DNA of 7,014 nucleotides from Phycisphaeraceae bacterium (GTDB taxonomy: Bacteria > Planctomycetota > Phycisphaerae > Phycisphaerales > Phycisphaeraceae). The DNA lies in the NCBI GenBank assembly GCA_003551485.1, contig PUMS01000166.1, positions 1 through 7,014 on the forward strand. Reading direction: 5' to 3'. Made by a program: the position numbers and the translations under genes. Positions 1 to 5,077 of this stretch are shown here, in pieces. Each line of letters starts with the position of its first letter. Within the stretch, counting starts at the first letter, position 1. The notes under the pieces are model-generated. The model made no database searches and was not told the origin of the DNA. It saw only the letters and a list, made by a program, of their open reading frames with translations.

Positions 1-966
1 GATCATCCGGCCGACGTCCATCAGCAACTCGAAGGCCATGTCACCGCGCGGCATCGCATCGCGCACACCGGGGGCGGCCATGGCGCGGCTGACGAAGTCG
101 CGCTCGCCCGCGCCGGCCTCGCCCCGGCGCGCATCCACCAGATGCGCGATCAGTGCCGCAGCGCGGTCGGCGCCGGAGAGTTGGTCCCAGTCGCCTTCAC
201 CTTCATCGCCGGCGCCCCAGGGCGACTCGCTGCGGATCACCACCAGCGCGCCATCGATGCGCGCGATCAGCGTGTTCTCCTGCTGCACCTTCACCGTCGG
301 CATCTGCTCGTATTCCTGCTGACGCTGCTGGTGCCACTGGCGTTGCCGCTCGTGGTCCCATTCCCAGAACTCATCGGGCATGTGCCAGAAGTCGTGGGGC
401 ACATCCCGGTCGTACCAGGACTCGACCAGGTGCATCACGTCCACGCCCCGCACCTCGAAGTCGATGCGGCGGTACTCCTCGCGCATCTCCTCGGGCATGC
501 GTTCGTAGGCATCTTCCCAGCCGGTGACGACCATCTCATGCAGCTTGCCCGCCATCTGCTCACCGGGCTCGATCCAGAAAAGCTGAAGGCCCACATCCGG
601 CCGGCCCTCGAGCTGCTCGCTGATGTAGGCGAAGCCGATGGGCCCATCGATGAGCCGGAAGATGTCGGCCCGTTCAAGGCCCACGCGTTCGAGCAGCTTC
701 AGCGGCTCCTCGAGGTCGAGCTGATCATCCTCGGCCAGCACATCCAGCAGCCGCAGGATGCGCGACCGCTCGAAGAGCACACCCATCTGCGTCCGCTGCT
801 GCAACTGCTCGAGCGTCCTGGCCGGGTTGGGGCCCCGCAGGGCCAGTACCGTCTCCGGCGGCAGGCTCTGCCAGATGCCGCGCTGCTCGGCCATCAGTGC
901 CGATACCGGAACCACCATCGCCATCACGGCGACCGCCGTACACAAGCTCCAATTCTGCCGCTTCAT
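1..966 (-). CDS. Secreted protein of unknown function, DUF3352-like N-terminal part (3' end missing)
   Basis: An open frame of 322 codons starts at the ATG at 966-964 and runs off the left edge without a stop. AAAGGAG lies 7 bases upstream of the start. A signal peptide is obvious (MKRQNWSLCTAVAVMAMVVP, cleavage near residue 23 or 26). The mature start, LPPETVLALRGPNPARTLEQ at residues 35-54, then a QMGVLFE segment, a leucine-rich helix and IDGPIGFAYISEQLEG, resembles the layout of planctomycete DUF3352-type secreted proteins (LP-x-D/E-T, then a short strand, then a helix ending in a TxxG motif). That comparison is from memory and is weak. Residues 183-222 form an unusual charged segment rich in Trp, His, Gln and Glu (including WDHERQRQWHQQRQQEYEQM at 203-222) that may be a helical hairpin or coiled coil. 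No catalytic motif is visible. It follows the protease gene after a 298-base gap and may have its own promoter. Confidence 0.85.
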   Translation of the reverse strand, partial: MKRQNWSLCTAVAVMAMVVPVSALMAEQRGIWQSLPPETVLALRGPNPARTLEQLQQRTQMGVLFERSRILRLLDVLAEDDQLDLEEPLKLLERVGLERADIFRLIDGPIGFAYISEQLEGRPDVGLQLFWIEPGEQMAGKLHEMVVTGWEDAYERMPEEMREEYRRIDFEVRGVDVMHLVESWYDRDVPHDFWHMPDEFWEWDHERQRQWHQQRQQEYEQMPTVKVQQENTLIARIDGALVVIRSESPWGAGDEGEGDWDQLSGADRAAALIAHLVDARRGEAGAGERDFVSRAMAAPGVRDAMPRGDMAFELLMDVGRMI

Positions 967-973
967 CTGCGCG

Positions 974-980
974 CTCCTTT
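974..980 (-). promoter_or_regulatory. Ribosome binding site of the leftmost secreted-protein gene (decides the start)
   Basis: AAAGGAG lies 7 bases upstream of the ATG at 966. It is the strongest Shine-Dalgarno match in this gap and supports a start that yields a well-formed signal peptide. Later in-frame ATGs inside the hydrophobic core would destroy the signal peptide. Confidence 0.7.
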
Positions 981-1038
981 CATGGGCGAAGATCAAACCA
1001 TCGTCAACCAGGCCGCCAAAGGCGCGGCGACCAACTGC

Positions 1039-1044
1039 TCTATA
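1039..1044 (-). promoter_or_regulatory. Possible -10 box (TATAGA) before the leftmost gene
   Basis: TATAGA matches five of six positions of TATAAT and would give a leader of about 65 bases. No good -35 box lies 16-18 bases upstream. A separate TTGACG at 1007-1002 is too close to the gene to pair with a convincing -10. The call is tentative. Confidence 0.28.
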
Positions 1045-1106
1045 CCCGCCTTCCCCCCGTCCGTTGCATCCTGACCTGAAAATCGCCCGCGGGAAACGGC
1101 CGGCAC

Positions 1107-1175
1107 GCAGCGCGGCCGTCTCGGCCACAATTCCGGCGTCGAGCCCCGTACCGGCCGGGACGCCCGCACTCCATG
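1107..1175. repeat. Degenerate second copy of the inverted-repeat element (copy B)
   Basis: Aligned without gaps to 4898-4966, this stretch matches at 51 of 69 positions by my hand count. The two 20-base arms (1107-1126 and 1153-1172) each match copy A at 18 of 20 positions, and the arms keep the same 26-base separation. Within this copy the arms still pair at 16 of 20 positions. The likeness continues past the right arm: CATCTTCATC follows at 1196-1205 here and at 4990-4999 after copy A. It sits in the gap between the protease gene and the leftmost gene. Confidence 0.7.
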
Positions 1176-1191
1176 GGGCAGTCGCCCCATG
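1172..1191. repeat. 8-bp perfect hairpin with 4-base loop
   Basis: CATGGGGC and GCCCCATG flank the loop AGTC. It lies at the edge of repeat copy B, about 75 bases past the protease stop. There is no T-tract on either side, so I do not call it a terminator, though it could act as a weak one for the propeller-protease mRNA. Copy A lacks this hairpin at the equivalent place. Confidence 0.55.
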
Positions 1192-1264
1192 CGGCCATCT
1201 TCATCGCCGTCGGCGCAGCGCAGCTCCGGGTGCCACTGGCGGCAGCGCATCCTGGACTGACCTC

Positions 1265-2431
1265 TCACGATCGCTCCGGCTCGGCCTCGCCGCGGCCCTC
1301 GACGCTCGGGGACTCATCCTCGGCCGGCTTCCCGCGGTCGGGCAGGTAGGGCGGGTCGAGGTAGCGCACGCCCGAGTTGGGCTGGGTGGGGTCGTAGAGG
1401 AAGGCGTTGCGGTTTCGCAGAAAGTCCAGCAGGTCGCTGGCGGGGATGCCGAAGGCCAGGCCCTGGAAGAAGGTGTAGCCGGCGCAGACCACGCCCACCA
1501 CCTCGCCGCGGGCGTTGAACAGCGGCCCGCCGCTGTTGCCGGGGTTGATCGAGGCATCGGTCTGGATGAACCGCAGATGCCCCAGCGTCCGCGTGGTCGA
1601 GCTGACCACGCCCTGCGTCACCGTGCGCTCCAGTCCCAGCGGCGCGCCGATGGCGAAGACCAGGTCGCCCTGGGTGACCTCATCGCCCTCGGTGATCACC
1701 AGCGGCTCGGGGGTGAAGTCCTCGAGGTCCTTGGGCAGCAGTTGAAGCAGCGCCAGGTCGCGCAGCGGCTGGATGGACAGGATGCGCACGTTGCGGAACT
1801 CCCGCCGCGCGTAGCCGTGGCCGGTGCGCTCGAAGACGGTGATGCCGATGCGCGTCTCGTTCTCGATCACGTGGTAGTTGGTGATGATGTGGCCGTCCTT
1901 GCTGATGAAGAAGCCGCTGCCCAGGCCGCCGCTGGTTCGCACCATCACCACCGAATCGCCGTGACGGCGCACCAGGTCCGCCACCGGCGCCGCCGGCAGG
2001 CGGCCGGTGATGAACACATCGTGGGTGCGAAGGTCATCCTCATCCTGCTCGATGTCGGCGACAGCGCCTTCGTCGATGCTGATGATGCGCTTTCGCGGCA
2101 CCACCACCGCATCGTGGCCGAGGTCCAGCACCACACCCTCACTGCTGCGGCGCAGCAGCGGCGCGGAGATGCTCGCTCCGCCCACCAGTTGGACGGTGAC
2201 GACCTTCGCGGCCACTTCCTCCTCATCCATGGGCACCAGCTCGACATCCTCGGCCAGCGCCGGCGGCTCATCGGGCGTGGGCACGGGCGCGGCGGGGGCC
2301 TGCTCATCGGCGCCCTTCTGCGGCTGCGGCTGCGGCCCGGGCGCTGCGGTCTGCTGCGAGGCCAGGGCCCAGGCATCGGCCAGCAGCAGCACGCTGCCCA
2401 GCACCAGCACGCTGGTTAGAAGCATTCTCAT
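1265..2431 (-). CDS. Secreted HtrA/DegP-like trypsin-fold serine protease lacking a PDZ domain
   Basis: The predicted protein has 388 residues. A signal peptide spans about 1-24 (MRMLLTSVLV, cleavage after ALA), followed by a Pro/Ala/Gln-rich linker at about 28-60. A small beta-rich segment at about 75-122 (VVTVQLVGGASISAPLL, then VVLDLGHDAVVVPRKRI) precedes the protease domain at about 150-345. The catalytic triad is intact: His187 in TNYHVI, Asp225 in RDLALLQL and Ser300 in NPGNSGGPLF, with GSGFFIS before the His as in HtrA proteins. After Ser300 come VVGVVCAGY and GLAFGIPASDLLDFL, the usual end of the fold. No PDZ domain follows, only about 45 residues of acidic tail, whereas DegP/DegS proteins carry one or two PDZ domains. 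It is likely a periplasmic or surface endopeptidase in protein quality control or processing. The ATG overlaps the stop of the propeller gene (ATGA), and GAGGAG lies 8 bases upstream, inside that gene. An ATG two codons further in is a less well-spaced alternative. Confidence 0.93.
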   Translation of the reverse strand: MRMLLTSVLVLGSVLLLADAWALASQQTAAPGPQPQPQKGADEQAPAAPVPTPDEPPALAEDVELVPMDEEEVAAKVVTVQLVGGASISAPLLRRSSEGVVLDLGHDAVVVPRKRIISIDEGAVADIEQDEDDLRTHDVFITGRLPAAPVADLVRRHGDSVVMVRTSGGLGSGFFISKDGHIITNYHVIENETRIGITVFERTGHGYARREFRNVRILSIQPLRDLALLQLLPKDLEDFTPEPLVITEGDEVTQGDLVFAIGAPLGLERTVTQGVVSSTTRTLGHLRFIQTDASINPGNSGGPLFNARGEVVGVVCAGYTFFQGLAFGIPASDLLDFLRNRNAFLYDPTQPNSGVRYLDPPYLPDRGKPAEDESPSVEGRGEAEPERS

Positions 2432-2445
2432 GGCTTGGTCTCCTC
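2428..2445 (-). promoter_or_regulatory. ATGA stop/start overlap and internal ribosome binding site of the protease gene
   Basis: GAGGAG at 2445-2440 sits inside the last codons of the propeller gene, 8 bases before the protease ATG. That ATG (2431-2429) shares bases with the propeller stop TGA (2430-2428). This is a classic arrangement for translational coupling and fixes the protease start. Confidence 0.75.
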
Positions 2446-4713
2446 ATCCCGGCCAAGGTAGATCAGCAGCCGGTCGTGGGAAAGGATGACAAGGTCGCGT
2501 TGCCCGCTGCCGTCGAGGTCCAGACCCAGCAGGAATCGCGGCTCATTGGCCCGCCCGCGCCGGGGGCCGTAGAAGTCGCGATCGCCGGCATAGGGGTACT
2601 TGCCGGCCTCGAACACCTGCCAACTGAACTGCGACTCGAGCGCATCATCGACCAGCGTCAGCAGCGTGATGCGGTTTCGCTCATCGTCGACCAGCAGCAC
2701 GTCATCGACCCCATCGCCGGTCACGTCGGTGGTGAAGAAGCGGACGGGGGTGAACTCATCCAGGCTCGTCTGCCTCCGCTCGGTGGTGTCCACCGCCTGG
2801 ATGAGTTCGAGGTTGAAAGGTTCACCAGGCAGCAGCCGGGTGACGGTCTCGCCGCCGATCAGCAGCATGCCCAGCACGGGGTTGGCTTCGAGGCGGCTGC
2901 CGCCGGGCAGCTTCACACCCTGGGCGGGGCGCAGGATACCGGCCTCATCCGGCTTGAGCCGGAACATGCGGCCCCCGCCGCGCTCCAGCGCCCAGGCCTC
3001 ATCGCCGTCGGGGATGAATGACACCAGCCGCCGGCCCTCGGGCAGCATGATCTGGTCTTCGGGCTGAAGCTCATCGTCCATCCACTGAAGCACGCCATCG
3101 GTGAGGCGGCCGAGGCGGCGGCCTTCACCATGGCCGAACAGGACGAACTCATCGAACCCCGCCGCGCGAAGGTGGCCCGGCTCGCTGGTGCGCACGTTGC
3201 CCTCTTCATCGAGCACCGCCAGCTTCGCGTTACGGGCGAACCGCTCCATCACCAGCAGGTTGTTTTCGCCCAGCCAGGTGAGGTTCTCGACATCGCCAAG
3301 GCCGGTAAAGCGGGTCTTGACCGGCTCATCGGCACCCGGCTCCCACACCCACAGGAGCAGGTCGCTGCCAACCTTCTGCGCCCACCAGACGGTCGAGCCG
3401 GTCTGGCGCAGGGTGATGATCTTCTTCTCATCCTCGCTCTCAACCAGCCGCCACGGCCGCGGGTAGGTCAGGCGGCCGGCCTCCCAGCGGCTGGCGTGCA
3501 GGTGGCCGGCGTCGCGCGTCCACAGCAGCAGCTTGCCGGGCCGGGCCGGCGGCGCGGCAATGGCGCGGACGTTGTTGACGATCGGGTAACTCTCTTCGCC
3601 TTCCCAGCCATCCTCGCCCAGGGCGTGGACCAGCAGCCGGGGCTGGCGCGGGTCCACGTGGGCCAGCGCCTTGCGGTCGCCAAGCTCGATGCCGCACCAG
3701 GTCTCGGACCCGGCGCCCGGCACCGGCAGGGCATCGCGACGGCCGGCGACGTTGTGCTCATCGCTGCCAAGCCCGTAACGCCGCAGCGACCCGCGCGGCA
3801 CCGAGGGCATCAGCAGCACCTGCCCGGCCGTGACGTCGCCCTTTGCCCGCGTCAGCAGTGCCGCCTGCTGCGTGGATTGGTCGTAGATGTTCACCGGCGG
3901 TGCGAAGCGCTCACCGGTGTTGCGGAACCAGCGGATGGCTGCATTTGAGCCGCGGACCCACTCGACGAGGTCCTCGAGCCCATCGCCATCGACATCGGCC
4001 AGCCACAGGTCCGCCCGGCCGCGACGTTCCCGCGGGCTGAGCCACTGAGGCGTGGCGTCCTCGACAAGGTCCAGCAGCAGGATGCCATCTTCCATGCTCA
4101 GGATCGCCTGGTGATGGGCCGGCGTGCGCCGGACCAGCAGCCGCAGGCTGTCGCCGATGTTGCCATCCTCGATGTCCCAACTGCGGGTTCGCCGCCACCG
4201 TTTGCCCTCGCCTTCAACCTCCTGGCGCTGCATGACGCTGAGGCGCAGCGGCGGGGAGGTGAGCACCAGGAGCTGCTTGCCCGGTTCATCCTCATCGAGT
4301 TGGACGGCCGCGACGGCGCGGGGCAGGTCCTCGATGGGAATCTCCTCTCGCCGGATTTCCGGTGCCATGGGCAGTTCGTTGGGCCGCTCGGGATCGAGCG
4401 CTGGGGCGTCCTGGCGGTTTTCGCGGTTCACCCACCGGTAGATCAGCAGGCGGCTCTGGCGGGCGTCGACCTGGATGAGGGCCTCGCGGCCATCGCCATC
4501 GAGATCGGCGGCGATGAGCTGCGTGGGCGCCCCATCCACACGGATGGCCCTCATGCCCTGCCAGCCGGGAAAGGTCTTGGCCGAGGTGGAATCGGTCTGG
4601 GCCTTGACCTCATCCTTGCCCTTGCCCTGGTCTTCGGCATGGGCCACCCCCGCCGCAGCGCAAAGCCACATCCCACCCACCGCCACCATCAGCGCCACCG
4701 TCCGATGTCTCAT
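2428..4713 (-). CDS. Secreted FG-GAP/VCBS-repeat beta-propeller-like protein
   Basis: The predicted protein has 761 residues. A Sec signal peptide spans residues 1-26 (MRHRT, hydrophobic core, cleavage after AHA), so the product is exported. Four FG-GAP/VCBS-type calcium loops are visible: DLDGDG at 70-75, DVDGDG at 240-245, DVTGDG at 663-668 and DLDGSG at 732-737, each followed by a D/E and a hydrophobic strand such as LVEW or VLLVD. The long middle part (about 280-650) is made of short beta strands rich in Trp, Gly and Leu without calcium loops, as expected for degenerate propeller blades. No enzymatic motif was seen. The start at 4713 is chosen because AGGAG lies 7 bases upstream and the signal peptide begins there. 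The frame is open further upstream, but only because of GC content. The stop overlaps the start of the downstream protease gene. The family commonly mediates protein or ligand binding; the specific role here is unknown. Confidence 0.9.
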   Translation of the reverse strand: MRHRTVALMVAVGGMWLCAAAGVAHAEDQGKGKDEVKAQTDSTSAKTFPGWQGMRAIRVDGAPTQLIAADLDGDGREALIQVDARQSRLLIYRWVNRENRQDAPALDPERPNELPMAPEIRREEIPIEDLPRAVAAVQLDEDEPGKQLLVLTSPPLRLSVMQRQEVEGEGKRWRRTRSWDIEDGNIGDSLRLLVRRTPAHHQAILSMEDGILLLDLVEDATPQWLSPRERRGRADLWLADVDGDGLEDLVEWVRGSNAAIRWFRNTGERFAPPVNIYDQSTQQAALLTRAKGDVTAGQVLLMPSVPRGSLRRYGLGSDEHNVAGRRDALPVPGAGSETWCGIELGDRKALAHVDPRQPRLLVHALGEDGWEGEESYPIVNNVRAIAAPPARPGKLLLWTRDAGHLHASRWEAGRLTYPRPWRLVESEDEKKIITLRQTGSTVWWAQKVGSDLLLWVWEPGADEPVKTRFTGLGDVENLTWLGENNLLVMERFARNAKLAVLDEEGNVRTSEPGHLRAAGFDEFVLFGHGEGRRLGRLTDGVLQWMDDELQPEDQIMLPEGRRLVSFIPDGDEAWALERGGGRMFRLKPDEAGILRPAQGVKLPGGSRLEANPVLGMLLIGGETVTRLLPGEPFNLELIQAVDTTERRQTSLDEFTPVRFFTTDVTGDGVDDVLLVDDERNRITLLTLVDDALESQFSWQVFEAGKYPYAGDRDFYGPRRGRANEPRFLLGLDLDGSGQRDLVILSHDRLLIYLGRDEETKP

Positions 4714-4720
4714 CTGTCTG

Positions 4721-4725
4721 CTCCT
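4721..4725 (-). promoter_or_regulatory. Ribosome binding site of the propeller gene (decides the start)
   Basis: AGGAG lies 7 bases before the ATG at 4713. The alternative in-frame ATG at 4731 would place this motif inside the gene and has no comparable site of its own. The site therefore supports 4713 as the true start, in agreement with the signal peptide. Confidence 0.7.
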
Positions 4726-4796
4726 GTCCATTTGCGGACATCGATCCCCGGCAACCTCCCAAGATGCATCCCCAAAAGGTCGCCTGCCATCCTCAT

Positions 4797-4802
4797 ACGC
4801 TA
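4797..4802 (-). promoter_or_regulatory. Promoter -10 box (TAGCGT) for the propeller-protease operon
   Basis: This hexamer matches TATAAT at three positions, including the three most informative ones (first T, second A, last T). It pairs with the perfect TTGACA at 4824-4819 at a 16-base spacing. Confidence 0.42.
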
Positions 4803-4818
4803 TCGCGGCCGGTCCGGT

Positions 4819-4824
4819 TGTCAA
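4819..4824 (-). promoter_or_regulatory. Promoter -35 box (TTGACA) for the propeller-protease operon
   Basis: A perfect TTGACA on the minus strand lies 16 bases upstream of TAGCGT at 4802-4797, which keeps the key T, A and final T of a -10 box. Transcription would start near 4790, giving a leader of about 77 bases before the ATG at 4713. The position in the gap directly upstream of the propeller gene supports a sigma70-like promoter. Planctomycete promoters are not always of this type, so this is a prediction from the consensus. Confidence 0.5.
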
Positions 4825-4896
4825 TGGGGCGCGTGGCGGTATCGCGGAAGGCGATGCTGGAATCGCGGGGCCCGCGTGTCGCATGGCGCCGGGTGA

Positions 4897-4964
4897 TGGA
4901 GCGCGGCCGTCCCGGCCGCGTTCTGGCCTCCGCACCCCGCAGCGGCCGGGACGGCCGCGCTCCA
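4897..4964. repeat. Perfect 23-bp inverted repeat with 22-base spacer (intergenic element copy A)
   Basis: The arm at 4897-4919 (it begins TGGAGCGCGGCCGTCC) is the exact reverse complement of the arm at 4942-4964. The 22-base spacer is at 4920-4941. Transcribed RNA would fold into a very stable GC stem. It lies 114 bases past the FlgI-like stop and upstream of the promoter of the next operon. No T-tract follows on the minus strand, so it is not a standard intrinsic terminator, although it could still block transcription or protect the 3' end of the upstream mRNA. A related copy occurs at 1107-1175, which suggests a dispersed REP- or MITE-like element. Confidence 0.85.
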
Positions 4965-5006
4965 CGTGGGGCGTCTGCATCGGCGCCGACATCTTCATCC
5001 TCAGGG

Positions 5007-5023
5007 GTGCGGCGGCGCCGCAC
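5007..5023. repeat. GC hairpin, 7-bp stem and 3-base loop, downstream of the FlgI-like gene
   Basis: GTGCGGC and GCCGCAC enclose GGC. It lies 55 bases past the stop of the FlgI-like gene, in the direction of its transcription. No T-run follows on the minus strand. It may assist termination together with the larger inverted repeat just beyond, but that is inference. Confidence 0.4.
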
Positions 5024-5077
5024 GACCGACTCGCGGAGTGAGAGGGAGCCGGACCTTCGGGGCCGTGGGCGGAACGA

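Larger units (their letters stand above)
967..1264. other. 298-base intergenic region
   Basis: This stretch separates the protease gene from the leftmost gene. It contains repeat copy B, the 8-bp hairpin, a possible -10 box and the ribosome binding site of the next gene. A 91-codon minus-strand frame (1268-993) crosses it, but its Arg/Pro/Gly-rich translation is that of the repeat element and it has no good ribosome binding site. Confidence 0.7.
4714..5077. other. 364-base intergenic region
   Basis: This stretch separates the FlgI-like gene from the propeller gene. It contains the small hairpin, repeat copy A and the promoter described separately. Reading frames stay open through it in several phases, but none has a ribosome binding site with protein-like composition. 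I see no RNA gene. Confidence 0.7.

Noticed and set aside
142..1074. 310-codon open frame on the plus strand
   Set aside because: It is the exact antisense of the leftmost gene in the codon-to-codon complementary phase. The minus-strand reading has a signal peptide and ribosome binding site, and this one has neither.
993..1268. 91-codon minus-strand frame in the gap after the protease
   Set aside because: It has no convincing ribosome binding site, and its Arg/Pro-rich sequence resembles the translation of the other repeat copy (4793-5023), so it reflects the repeat DNA and not a gene.
758..2419. 553-codon open frame on the plus strand
   Set aside because: It is antisense to the HtrA-like protease and to the start of the leftmost gene. 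Its translation is His/Arg/Ala-rich without any recognisable fold, which is typical of GC-rich shadow frames.
4111..4896. 261-codon open frame on the plus strand
   Set aside because: It mirrors the propeller gene and runs into the intergenic repeat. Repeated GHQ/RH-type composition and lack of a start signal mark it as a shadow.
4897..4964. Intrinsic terminator for the FlgI-like gene
   Set aside because: The stem is strong, but there is no T-tract after it on the minus strand and it lies more than 100 bases past the stop. I list it as a repeat.
4793..5023. 76-codon minus-strand frame in the larger gap
   Set aside because: It is the translation of repeat copy A, covers the promoter region and has low-complexity Arg/Pro/Thr composition.
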